Positions 56,578 through 64,000 of a DNA stretch of 64,000 nucleotides are shown here, piece after piece. Source of the stretch: Deinococcus fonticola. GTDB lineage: Bacteria > Deinococcota > Deinococci > Deinococcales > Deinococcaceae. The stretch covers positions 1 to 64,000 of the forward strand of contig NZ_SMMH01000005.1 of NCBI RefSeq assembly GCF_004634215.1, written 5' to 3'. The notes beneath the pieces were generated by a model. It searched no databases. It was not told where the DNA came from and saw only the letters and a list, made by a program, of their open reading frames with translations. The number at the start of each line of letters is the position of its first letter. Position 1 is the stretch's first letter. The position numbers and the translations under genes were made by a program.

Positions 56578-58476
56578 TTACTTCACGGCGGGCAGACCGT
56601 GCAGGTAACCGACGCTGTTCTGCAACTTGTAGTTGAGGACGCCGTACTTGTTCGCACCCCACTTGGCCTTGGCGGCGGCTTCCAGCTTGGCAGTCAGTTC
56701 CTTGTTCTGGCTGCTGATCCAGTCGCCCTGGTGCTGGTTGTTGCTGGTGATGTAGGCGTGCCCGTTCATGTTCTCGACGACGCCCAGCCCGGTCGCTTCG
56801 GCCCCAGCGGCCACCGACAGGATGCGGCTCAGTTTCCTGGTGTCCACGTTGTACGCCCACACGTAATTATTGACGTGCATGCCGCTGTCCTCACCGATGA
56901 ACAGGGTGCGCATGGCTTCGCTGTAATGCACGTTGTCGGTGTTGGCGATGGCATTCACGTCGGCGGTGTTGCCGTTCGCGTCGGCTGGGATGGGTTTGCC
57001 GAGCAGGGCGGCTTCCACGTAGGTGCGGGTGGCGACGTAATTGCTGTTGATGGCGTTACCTTCGGTGTCTTTCTGTCCGGCTTTCAACTCGAAGGTGTAC
57101 GTGGCTCCGGCCTTGTTCTCCGGGAGTTTCACATCGTCCACGGGAACGCCTTCTTCGGCTTTCATGCTGGTTTCGATGCGGCTCATGGCGTAGTACATCT
57201 TCTTGTCGGCCTCGTTGAAGGTCACGCCCTCGCCCTTCGTGAACTCGGTGGTGGCCCCCAGGTACGCGGCGTACCGGCGGGTCTCGAAGAACGCAGCGGC
57301 CTGCTCCATGCCGGGTTTCAGTTTCAGCCACACGGTCTGGGCGCTGCCCGCGCGGGTGGGCTTGAATCCTTCCTTGGCTTCCAGGCTGGTCTCGAAGATG
57401 TCGCCGATGTTGACCTTGTCCTTCAAGGCCTTGATTTCAGCGTGCGTGGCGTGCCCCAGCCTGATCCAGGAGATGTTGGCCGCGCCACCATTCTGGTCGC
57501 TGGTCTGGTTCCATTTCGCGGCGTAGATGGTGCCGCCCGCTGCGGGATCGTTGGCCTTGTCGCCCACGAACATGAAGAGACCCGAGTAAGCGCCATCGTC
57601 GCCGTAAATGGCGGTGCGCCCGTCAGCGGCGAACCGCGCGATTTCCCAGGTGCCGCGCCCCATCTCGTAGTGCTTGGTGACTTGGTAGCCGCCGCCGGGT
57701 TTCACGGCCACTTCCACGGGGTAACCGTAATCGTAGGGGTTGGCCTTCTTTTCACCCTTGAAGTACACCTCACTCATGGCCTTCAGGCCCGCCTGTGTGG
57801 TGGTGTACGACTTCTCGCCAGGCACGAAGTACAGGTCGTAATCTTCCTCGCCGCCCAGGTGCGTGCCCCAGGGCGTCGGGCCGCCGAAGCAGAAAATCCA
57901 GCCGCCACCCACGCTGGCAAAATCCACGCTGGTCTGGCTGCCCACGCTGAGCTTGCCGTCCGCGCCCTGGCCCAGTGCCGTGACGTTCATGGTCATGGGC
58001 ATGCGACTGTACCAGTTCTCGGCCTTGTAAGCGTCCACGCCGTTTTCCAGAATCCAGTCGTACTCCCAGTGGTTGACCAGGTAAGGCTTACCGCCCACGT
58101 TGAGCAGGCTGGTGCCGTCCGCCGTTTCGGCCACGACGTTATCGCCCTGACGATCCTTGATGGGGTTCATCTTGTAATCGAACAGTTGTCCGGCGGCATA
58201 TTTCTGCCCATTCACAGTGTTGGTCTGGTCGGTGTTCCTGAACAGCACGTTGTACGACAGCGGGAAGTCCTTCGTGGTGCCGTCCGCGTAGGTCACCTTC
58301 GCCACTGAGGTGCTGTAGGTGTCCAGCATCTCGGCTTCGGTCTGCGGCACAGGCATGGAGCTGAACTCCACGCTTTTCACCGCTTTCACCTCGGCCCTCA
58401 TGGTGGGAGCGCAGGAGGTCACGCCCAGCGTCAGGCCCAGGCTCAGGAACATCAACGGCAGCTTCATCTTTTTCAT
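56578..58476 (-). CDS. PhoX-family (DUF839) phosphatase-like lipoprotein
   Basis: The 632-residue protein has a lipoprotein signal (LGLTLGVTSC) with no twin-arginine motif. The PhoX-type core FCFGGPTPWGTHLGGEEDYDLYF contains the Fe-ligand-type Cys (near residue 196). Later it has GDDGAYSGLFMFVG and IWYAAKWNQTS-like strands. PhoX uses Ca and Fe to cleave phosphomonoesters, but loss of the usual Tat signal is odd. TAATTT seven bases before the ATG gives a leaderless mRNA. A dihaem gene follows, linked by position only. Confidence 0.82.
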   Translation of the reverse strand: MKKMKLPLMFLSLGLTLGVTSCAPTMRAEVKAVKSVEFSSMPVPQTEAEMLDTYSTSVAKVTYADGTTKDFPLSYNVLFRNTDQTNTVNGQKYAAGQLFDYKMNPIKDRQGDNVVAETADGTSLLNVGGKPYLVNHWEYDWILENGVDAYKAENWYSRMPMTMNVTALGQGADGKLSVGSQTSVDFASVGGGWIFCFGGPTPWGTHLGGEEDYDLYFVPGEKSYTTTQAGLKAMSEVYFKGEKKANPYDYGYPVEVAVKPGGGYQVTKHYEMGRGTWEIARFAADGRTAIYGDDGAYSGLFMFVGDKANDPAAGGTIYAAKWNQTSDQNGGAANISWIRLGHATHAEIKALKDKVNIGDIFETSLEAKEGFKPTRAGSAQTVWLKLKPGMEQAAAFFETRRYAAYLGATTEFTKGEGVTFNEADKKMYYAMSRIETSMKAEEGVPVDDVKLPENKAGATYTFELKAGQKDTEGNAINSNYVATRTYVEAALLGKPIPADANGNTADVNAIANTDNVHYSEAMRTLFIGEDSGMHVNNYVWAYNVDTRKLSRILSVAAGAEATGLGVVENMNGHAYITSNNQHQGDWISSQNKELTAKLEAAAKAKWGANKYGVLNYKLQNSVGYLHGLPAVK

Positions 58477-58483
58477 CACGCTT

Positions 58484-58489
58484 AAATTA
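58484..58489 (-). promoter_or_regulatory. leaderless -10 box of the PhoX-like gene
   Basis: TAATTT on the minus strand, seven bases before the ATG; it decides the ATG over an in-frame GTG one codon upstream. Confidence 0.5.
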
Positions 58490-58562
58490 GAAACGCCGTG
58501 TCAGACCCTCGTCAGGCCGAGGCACGGCTGACACTGCTGGGCCGGCTCAAAGTTTGGAAAAG

Positions 58563-58591
58563 AAAAAACTCCCCGCGTCATAGCAGGGAGT
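58563..58591 (-). terminator. terminator of pilC
   Basis: On the minus strand ACTCCC and GGGAGT with a 12-base loop are followed by TTTTTT, about 25 bases after the stop. Confidence 0.85.
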
Positions 58592-58616
58592 CGGAAGCTG
58601 GATAGGAGTGAGTCGA

Positions 58617-59834
58617 TTACATGAGGCTGTTCATCAAGGAGATCATCGGCAGGAACATGGCCAGGATGATGACCAGCACGATTCCGCCCAGGAACACGAT
58701 CATGATGGGTTCAATCGCCGCCGTCATGCTTTCCACGGCCTCGTCCACCTCGCGGTCGTAGAAGTCGGCGACCTTGGCGAGCATGCTGTCCAGCGAGCCG
58801 GTCTCTTCACCGATGGCGATCATGCTGACCACCATGGGCGGAAACACCTTGCTGGAGGCCAGGCTCTGGCTCATCGGGTCGCCCACCATCACGAAACTCT
58901 TGGCGGTGTCGATGGTTTCCTCGACGATGGCGTTGTTGGCGGTGCCCTTGGTGATCTCCAGCGACTCGATGATGTTGACCCCGCTGTTCATCAGCAGGCC
59001 AAAAGTGCGGGCGAAGGAAGCCACGGCGGTCTTGCGAATCAGGTTGCCGAAGATCGGCAGGCGCAGCTTGAGGTCGTCGATGGCGTGGCGTCCGGCCTTG
59101 GTGGCGTAATACCAGCGGTAAGCGAACACGATTCCCACGAGACCGACTAGAACGTACAGCAGCGAGGCGCGCAGGAAGTCCGATAGGGCCATCACCACGC
59201 GTGTGATAAGCGGCAGTTGTGCCCCCTGCTGGTTGAGCATCCCCGCGAACTGCGGCACCACGAAGGCGATCAGGCCGTAGGTGATCAGAACCGCGAACAC
59301 CAGCACAATGGTGGGGTACGTGAGCGCCTTTTTGATCTTGCCATTCAGGGCCAGTTGCTTTTCCTGAAAGTCGGCGATGCGCGCCAGCACGGAGTCCAGC
59401 GTCCCACTCGTCTCGCCGGCCCGAACCAGGTTGATAAAGAGGCGATCAAAGGTCTTGGGGTACTGCGCCAGGCCCTCGCTGAGGGGCACACCTGTTTCGA
59501 CTTCAACGCGGATCTTCTGAAGGATGCCCTGGAAACTTTTGTTCTCGATCTGTTTGTTCAGGATGGACAGCGACTGCACCAGCGGCACGCCGGCGTTGAT
59601 GAGGGTGGCGAGCTGCTTGCTGAAAATGGCGACTTCTTTGAGTTTGGGGGGGCGATCGGTCAGCCCCGGAATTTTGATGTCGGCGTTGAGGCCGCTTCTG
59701 GGCGGCTTGATCTCGACGATCATGAAATTCTTGGCCCGCAGGGCGTCCCGAACCTGCTCGCGCGTTTCGGCTTCCATCTGCGATTTCAGGACCTTGCCAC
59801 TGCGGTCCCGGACTCGATATTCGTAGACCGGCAT
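58617..59834 (-). CDS. pilC: type IV pilus inner-membrane platform protein PilC (GspF family)
   Basis: This 405-residue protein has two T2SSF domains with the repeat KQLATLINAGVPLVQSL...GETSGTLDSVLARIADF and SFARTFGLLMNSGVNIIESL...GEETGSLDSMLAKVADF, and three membrane helices. It is the pilus or competence platform that docks the PilB/PilT motors. TATACT seven bases before the ATG gives a leaderless mRNA. No other pil gene is adjacent, so it is not in a pilBCD cluster here. Confidence 0.95.
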   Translation of the reverse strand: MPVYEYRVRDRSGKVLKSQMEAETREQVRDALRAKNFMIVEIKPPRSGLNADIKIPGLTDRPPKLKEVAIFSKQLATLINAGVPLVQSLSILNKQIENKSFQGILQKIRVEVETGVPLSEGLAQYPKTFDRLFINLVRAGETSGTLDSVLARIADFQEKQLALNGKIKKALTYPTIVLVFAVLITYGLIAFVVPQFAGMLNQQGAQLPLITRVVMALSDFLRASLLYVLVGLVGIVFAYRWYYATKAGRHAIDDLKLRLPIFGNLIRKTAVASFARTFGLLMNSGVNIIESLEITKGTANNAIVEETIDTAKSFVMVGDPMSQSLASSKVFPPMVVSMIAIGEETGSLDSMLAKVADFYDREVDEAVESMTAAIEPIMIVFLGGIVLVIILAMFLPMISLMNSLM

Positions 59835-59841
59835 ATCAGTC

Positions 59842-59847
59842 AGTATA
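59842..59847 (-). promoter_or_regulatory. leaderless -10 box of pilC
   Basis: TATACT on the minus strand, seven bases before the ATG. Confidence 0.5.
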
Positions 59848-59901
59848 GTTCGCTGGTCTTGCGCTTAACTTACAAGTGCGCTTGAAAGGTCAGGGAACAG
59901 C

Positions 59902-60516
59902 ATGGGCATGGACAAAAGCGGGGTGCAGCGCGCGGCGCAGGTGGTCAGGGCGGGGGGGCTGGTGGGTTACCCCTCGGAGACGGTATGGGGACTGGGGGTG
60001 CTGCCGCCGTTCGCGGAGGTGCTGGTAAGGCGCAAGGGCCGCGAAGCTGGGAAGCCGCTGCAAGTGTCTTGCGCGAACCGGAGCAGTGCACTGTCGTTCT
60101 GTCAGGCCAGCCCCGCGCTGCTGGCGCTGCTGGATTTGCTGCCGGGGCCGCTGACCATCGTGACGCCGGCCCGCGAGGGGTGCCCGCCGGAGGTGGCGCC
60201 GGAAGGCCTGGTGGGCGTACGTGTGCCCGATCATGCGCTGGCACAGGCCCTGCTCCACGAGACCGGGCCGCTGCTAACCAGCAGTTTGAACCGCGCGGGC
60301 GAGTCGGCGGCCAGCACGTTCGCGCAGGCGCAGGCTTACGGGCTGGCGGACGTGCTGGTGGGGTCGGCACAGGACGAGGCCGGGGGGCTGGCCAGTACAG
60401 TGGTGCAGTTGCCGTCCGGCGCAGGTGAGGCTGCGCAAATTCTGCGCGTGGGGGCATTTCCGGTCTCGCGGTTGCGGGCGGTGCTGGAGGCGTGCGGCGT
60501 GAGGTTGACCACGTGA
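59902..60516 (+). CDS. threonylcarbamoyl-AMP synthase (Sua5/YrdC family)
   Basis: The 204-residue protein has the YrdC fold: GGLVGYPSETVWGLGVL (residues about 18-34), RKGREAGKPLQVSC, LPGPLTIVT and LLTSSLNRAGESAA. It makes threonylcarbamoyl-adenylate for t6A-37 of tRNA. It lacks the extra Sua5 C-terminal domain. CAGGGA precedes the ATG. Its stop overlaps the scpB start as GTGA. Confidence 0.92.
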   Translation: MGMDKSGVQRAAQVVRAGGLVGYPSETVWGLGVLPPFAEVLVRRKGREAGKPLQVSCANRSSALSFCQASPALLALLDLLPGPLTIVTPAREGCPPEVAPEGLVGVRVPDHALAQALLHETGPLLTSSLNRAGESAASTFAQAQAYGLADVLVGSAQDEAGGLASTVVQLPSGAGEAAQILRVGAFPVSRLRAVLEACGVRLTT

Positions 60517-61058
60517 CGCCGGGAGAGCGCCCGGCCGGCACACACGAGTTGATAGGGGCCACGCTGCTGGCGGCGGGGCGGCCGGTGCGTCTCGGTGAAC
60601 TGGCGGGCCTGCTGGGGCTGGGGGAGGACGCCACCTTGCGGGCGGTGCAGGCGTTCGGCACGCACCTGGCGGGCGCGGGGCTGGGCTTCACGCTGGAGGC
60701 AGTGGCAGGCGGCTACCGTCTGGTGGTGCCGCCGGAGATCGCGCCGCACCTGGCCCCGGTGCTGGCTCCGCCGCCGCTGCCACCGCTGAGTCAGGCAGCG
60801 CTGGAGGTGCTGGCGATCATTGCTTACCGGCAGCCGGTCACGCGAGCAGAGATAGAGGCGATGCGCGGCGCGAGTGCCAGCACGGTGCTGACCCTGCAGG
60901 AGCGTGAGCTGGTCAAGGTGGTGGGCCGCAGCGACGCGCTGGGCCACCCGCTGCTGTATGGCACGACCGAGAAATTCCTGCTGGAGTTCGGCTTAAAGAC
61001 GCTCGCGGACTTGCCACCCCTTCAGAACGAGGATTTCTCGCATCTGCTGCGAAGCTGA
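60513..61058 (+). CDS. scpB: segregation and condensation protein ScpB
   Basis: This 181-residue winged-helix protein has the ScpB signature LEVLAIIAYRQPVTRAEIEAMRGASAS and TTEKFLLEFGLKTLADLPPL at the end. It binds ScpA and SMC in the condensin complex. The GTG start overlaps the Sua5 stop; a seven-codon earlier ATG lies inside that gene. GAGG lies upstream within the sua5 end. No scpA is in the window. Confidence 0.92.
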   Translation: MTPGERPAGTHELIGATLLAAGRPVRLGELAGLLGLGEDATLRAVQAFGTHLAGAGLGFTLEAVAGGYRLVVPPEIAPHLAPVLAPPPLPPLSQAALEVLAIIAYRQPVTRAEIEAMRGASASTVLTLQERELVKVVGRSDALGHPLLYGTTEKFLLEFGLKTLADLPPLQNEDFSHLLRS

Positions 61059-61176
61059 GTGAGAGAAAGGAATCGGCACGCAGCAGGAAGAGTCGGCTTT
61101 TTGTGAGATTTTATACAAAATATTCGATTGGTGCGAGAACCGTGTCACATGATGACGCGCACACTGGCGAGACAGT
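61059..61176. other. AT-rich promoter region of the PATAN gene
   Basis: An AT-rich patch ATTTTATACAAAAT (near 61110) contains TATACA and imperfect dyad arms ATTTT/AAAAT. It is the likely promoter of the following gene, with a leader of about 60 bases. Confidence 0.45.
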
Positions 61177-61935
61177 ATGCCGCACACCACCAGCCTTGAA
61201 CACTTCGATTTCCTGCAGCTTCTGCGCATGCTGGCCGATAACCGCAAAACCGGCCTGCTGACGATCTACCGTCCCCAGGGAGACTTCGAGGCGTGGCTGG
61301 AACAGGGCCTGGTACGTCATCTTCAGCTGGGCCGTCTGCAGGGGGTGCTGGCGCTGGCGGCCCTGCTGAACGACCCCCAGGGCCGTTTTCATTTTGACGA
61401 GGGGCGCACCCATCCCAGCCCGGCGCTGAAGCAGACGGTGGACAGCCTGGCGCTGGAGGCCATGGCCAGCCTGCCCGAGCAGGACATGCCTTTTGCCGGG
61501 CCGGCCCGCATGACCGACGCCGAGCGGCTGGACGCCATGGACTGGACGGATGAGGAACGCCACGTCCTGCGGCAGATCGAGCAGCAGGTGCCGGTCAGTG
61601 ACCTGTGGAGTCAGCCGCTGGCGCGGGGCCTGATTTCGCGGCTCCTGCGGCTGGGCCTGCTCAAGGAAAGGCGCTCGCGCGTGGCCCGCCTGGTGGTGGC
61701 GGTCACGCATGAGGTGCGCGGCGTGGCCCTGATTGACGACCTGATCTTCCGGCGCTGGAAAGAAGACCTGGTGCGTCACCCGCAGGTGCTGGCGCTGCGC
61801 GACGAGGCGGGCCACATCTACCAGTTTCCACTGCGCAGCGGGCCGAACCTGGGCACCCAGCTGGTGCTGCCGCCGGACCTGATCATGCAGACCCGCCTGC
61901 GGGCCGGCGACAGCGTGCTGGTCAAACCCGTCTGA
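61177..61935 (+). CDS. DUF4388 (PATAN-like) domain protein
   Basis: The 252-residue soluble protein has a DUF4388 domain at residues 1-110: LEHFDFLQLLRMLADNRKTGLLTIYR and FEAWLEQGLVRHLQLGRLQGVLALAALL. The C-terminal part is unrelated (RALxLRDEAGHIYQFPL strands). PATAN/DUF4388 proteins are common in response-regulator and motility systems of Deinococcus and Myxococcus-like bacteria. No receiver domain is attached here. The role is signalling at best (inference). Confidence 0.78.
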   Translation: MPHTTSLEHFDFLQLLRMLADNRKTGLLTIYRPQGDFEAWLEQGLVRHLQLGRLQGVLALAALLNDPQGRFHFDEGRTHPSPALKQTVDSLALEAMASLPEQDMPFAGPARMTDAERLDAMDWTDEERHVLRQIEQQVPVSDLWSQPLARGLISRLLRLGLLKERRSRVARLVVAVTHEVRGVALIDDLIFRRWKEDLVRHPQVLALRDEAGHIYQFPLRSGPNLGTQLVLPPDLIMQTRLRAGDSVLVKPV

Positions 61936-62233
61936 TCCTGTATCGCACCCTCCCGCGTGAAGGCGGGAACAGCACCCACATCCACTCCGCGCTGCCCAGT
62001 ACCGTCTTTTCTTTCAGGTAGCTTTGAACAGGATTTATCCCCATTTTCTTTTCAAAGCCCCAGGAGAAGCACCCGTCCACTTTCAGTCGATGATGGAAAC
62101 GAGGTTTCCGCTGGCGGCGCTCATAGCTTCTATTTTTGCCTCTGACGCCAGAGTTCTGGGATACCCAATTTGAGCATTCCCTTCGCAACTGAATCCTCGG
62201 CCGGGTTCGCGTCTGCCGGTACACTGGAGCGGT
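61936..62233. other. gap before gatA
   Basis: About 300 bp. It holds a CCCGC/GCGGG hairpin just after the PATAN gene (near 61955-61968, no T tract) and the gatA promoter. I see no gene; minus-strand open frames here have no homology I recognise. Confidence 0.5.
62220..62225 (+). promoter_or_regulatory. -10 box of gatA
   Basis: TACACT lies eight bases before the ATG; GGAG between them may act as a ribosome site in a very short leader. Confidence 0.4.
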
Positions 62234-63694
62234 ATGTCCGCCTCTTTGTCCAGACCCGCTTCTGCTGCTTCCACCGTCCGTGCCGTGCTCGCGCGTGACG
62301 TCACCACGGCTCAACTCGTCCATGAAGCCCTGGAGCGGGCCAGCGCCAGTGACCTGAACGCCCTGGTCAGCCTGAATGACCACGCCCTGGATCAGGCCGC
62401 CAACGTGCAAAAACGGGTGGAGGCGGGTGAGCCGCTGCCGCTGGCCGGGGTACCACTGGTCATCAAGGACAACATCAACCTGGCGGGCACGCGCACCACC
62501 TGCGGGAGTCGCATTCTGGAGAATTACGTCAGCCCATACACCGCCACGGCAGCGCAGAAACTGCTGGACGCCGGAGCAGTGGTGATCGGCAAGGCCAACA
62601 TGGACGAGTTCGCCATGGGGTCGAGCACCGAGAGCAGCGCATTTGGCCCGACTCTGAACCCCTGGGACCGGGCGCGGGTGCCGGGCGGCAGCAGTGGCGG
62701 CAGCGCGGTGGCGGTGGCGGCCAACATCACCAGCGTGGCGCTGGGCAGCGACACGGGCGGCAGCGTGCGCCAGCCGGCGGCCCTGACGGGCGTGTACGGC
62801 CTGAAGCCCACCTATGGCCGCGTGAGCCGCTACGGGTTAGTGGCCTACGCCAGCAGCCTGGATCAGATCGGGCCGTTTGCCCGCACGGCCGAAGACCTGG
62901 CTCTGCTGATGAACGTCATGGCCGGGCATGACCCGCTGGACGCCACCAGCTTGTCGGCCCCGCCGCAGTTCCGGGCGGGCACACCGGAAGATCTGCGGGG
63001 GTTGCGGGTAGGTGTCATCCGCGAGAGTCTGGCAGGCAACACCCCTGGCGTCGAGCAGGCCTTGCAGGGCACCATAACGGCCCTGAAAGACGCCGGGGCG
63101 ACGGTGGGCGAGGTCAGCATCCCTGAACTGAAGTACGCCATTGCCGCTTACTACCTGATCGCCATGCCGGAAGCCAGCAGCAACCTGGCGCGGTATGACG
63201 GCATGGTGTACGGGCAGCGCGTGGCCGGCAGCGACCTGCTGGAAAGCATGACCCTGACGCGCGAGCAGGGCTTCGGGCGCGAGGTGCAGCGCCGCATCAT
63301 GATCGGCACCTACGCTCTTTCGAGCGGCTACTACGACGCCTATTACAGCAAGGCCATGAAAGTGCGCCGCCTGATCGCCGACGAGTTCGGCGCGGCTTTC
63401 GGCCAGTACGACGTGCTGCTTACCCCTACCAGTCCCTTCCCGGCTTTCCGGCGTGGAGAGAAGACCAGCGACCCGCTCGCCATGTACGCCGCCGACGTGG
63501 ACACCGTGGCCATCAACCTGGCCGGGCTGCCGGCCCTGAGCGTCCCGGCTGGTTTTGAAACGGTGGACGGCGTGCGCCTGCCGGTGGGCGTGCAGTTCAT
63601 CGCCCCGGCCCTGCAAGACGAGCGTCTGGTGGCACTGGCTGGCTGTCTGGAAGGCGTGGGGGCCGTCAAGATGGACGTGGCGCCGGGTTGCTGA
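62234..63694 (+). CDS. gatA: Asp-tRNA(Asn)/Glu-tRNA(Gln) amidotransferase subunit A
   Basis: This 486-residue amidase-signature enzyme has the catalytic Ser-cisSer-Lys: VIKDNINLAGTRTTCGS, the Gly/Ser-rich PGGSSGGSAVAVAAN and DTGGSVRQPAALTGVYGLKPTYG. It hydrolyses glutamine to give ammonia to GatB for tRNA amidation. gatB and gatC are not adjacent. The C-terminal family tail is normal. A 16-bp tandem repeat begins at its 3' end. Confidence 0.96.
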   Translation: MSASLSRPASAASTVRAVLARDVTTAQLVHEALERASASDLNALVSLNDHALDQAANVQKRVEAGEPLPLAGVPLVIKDNINLAGTRTTCGSRILENYVSPYTATAAQKLLDAGAVVIGKANMDEFAMGSSTESSAFGPTLNPWDRARVPGGSSGGSAVAVAANITSVALGSDTGGSVRQPAALTGVYGLKPTYGRVSRYGLVAYASSLDQIGPFARTAEDLALLMNVMAGHDPLDATSLSAPPQFRAGTPEDLRGLRVGVIRESLAGNTPGVEQALQGTITALKDAGATVGEVSIPELKYAIAAYYLIAMPEASSNLARYDGMVYGQRVAGSDLLESMTLTREQGFGREVQRRIMIGTYALSSGYYDAYYSKAMKVRRLIADEFGAAFGQYDVLLTPTSPFPAFRRGEKTSDPLAMYAADVDTVAINLAGLPALSVPAGFETVDGVRLPVGVQFIAPALQDERLVALAGCLEGVGAVKMDVAPGC

Positions 63695-63748
63695 GTCACT
63701 GTGTTACTGAGTCGCCCGGTTACTGAGGCACCGGATTACTGAGACTCT
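63687..63748. repeat. 15-16 bp tandem repeat across the gatA stop
   Basis: Four units centred on GTTACTGAG (GTTGCTGAGTCACTGT, GTTACTGAGTCGCCCG, GTTACTGAGGCACCG, GATTACTGAGACTCT) run from the end of gatA to the end of the convergent gene. Confidence 0.8.
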
Positions 63749-64000
63749 CCGCCGACAAAGGGCCTGAACCACACCGCGCCCAGTTTCCCGGCAGCAGCGA
63801 CCTCGTCGGCGTCCCTGGGGCGGCGCAGGGCCAGCAGGGCGACCGCGCGGGCTGGACTGCGCTCCGGGCTGCGTGAATAGGCTTTCTGCGCCGTTTGCCG
63901 GGCTTTCGCCAGGCCGCCGCTGCGGGCCTGGGCGTGGGCCAGCACGGCGAGCAGGTAAGCGTCTGCCGGCTCGCCAATGATCTCTGCGACTTTCAGTCCC
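63736..64000 (-). CDS. C-terminal part of a TPR-like protein, cut by the window edge
   Basis: Eighty-seven residues are visible and the gene continues beyond the window. The text LLAVLAHAQARSGGLAKARQTAQKAYSRSPERSPARAVALLALRR fits tetratricopeptide-like paired helices. The end is VWFRPFVGGESQ. Nothing more of its role can be said. The frame is continuous to the edge, so any start I could assign inside the window would be artificial. Confidence 0.55.
   Translation of the reverse strand, partial: GLKVAEIIGEPADAYLLAVLAHAQARSGGLAKARQTAQKAYSRSPERSPARAVALLALRRPRDADEVAAAGKLGAVWFRPFVGGESQ

Noticed and set aside
61922..62410. Minus-strand open frame between the PATAN and gatA genes
   Set aside because: It overlaps the gatA promoter and start, has no domain and lacks a promoter.

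Overview
This window looks like chromosomal DNA from a Deinococcus-type bacterium. The evidence is high GC coding sequence, a HerA/NurA pair, LRV-repeat proteins, a family-4 uracil-DNA glycosylase, a small dinB-like repertoire, many orphan ABC binding proteins, and above all a very high frequency of leaderless promoters. At more than fifteen genes a TANNNT -10 box ends 6-7 bases before the ATG or GTG. That layout is established knowledge for Deinococcus (notably D. deserti). I saw no insertion sequence, prophage, CRISPR array or rRNA. Species-level assignment is not possible by eye.

Layout. 1-6.4 kb: the translation/transcription core rpmG-secE-nusG, then rplK-rplA and rplJ-rplL. It is bracketed by two paralogous LRV-repeat genes, the second in an operon with a GIY-YIG protein and DUF2239, and is followed by a cold-shock gene. 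6.4-13.4 kb: a PAP2-like gene, nusB, an Asp23-family gene, ligA, a BMP-family binding protein, a membrane protein, a MoaB/Mog protein with a long tail, and the initiator tRNA-fMet. 13.4-23.4 kb: small enzymes and unknowns (N-formylglutamate amidohydrolase, degenerate pyrophosphatase, DinB, coiled-coil protein, SpoU methyltransferase, UDG4, LysM-NlpC/P60 hydrolase), ending with nurA-herA. 23.4-33.4 kb: a MerR regulator with its own 19-bp-spacer operator, an M29 aminopeptidase, purU, dgkA, ybeY, phoH, a PlsY/acyl-ACP-reductase fusion, a phosphoesterase and a DEAD-box helicase with a long leader.

33.4-46.4 kb: secreted small proteins, an alpha/beta hydrolase, an acyltransferase, a TilS-TadA fusion divergent from a peroxiredoxin, greA, a PAS/GGDEF/EAL protein and a dipeptide ABC operon (dppA-B-C, no ATPases). 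46.4-51.5 kb: a thioesterase, a GMC oxidoreductase with fused subunit-3 domain, a dihaem cytochrome, and thiB under a TPP riboswitch. 51.8-64 kb: an MFS carrier, an Fe-S/CDGSH protein, GNAT, Nudix, a PhoX-like lipoprotein paired with a dihaem protein, pilC, sua5-scpB, a DUF4388/PATAN protein, gatA and a partial repeat protein at the edge.

The strongest candidate for something undescribed is the 557-residue fusion at 28.8-30.5 kb. Its N-terminus is a diverged PlsY and its C-terminus resembles cyanobacterial long-chain acyl-ACP reductase, including the catalytic-type cysteine. A fatty-aldehyde-forming enzyme tethered to a phospholipid acyltransferase could feed the unusual alkylamine-containing phosphoglycolipids of Deinococcus (inference). 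A second theme is recurrent 15-16 bp tandem duplications at gene edges, some of which multiply -10 boxes.
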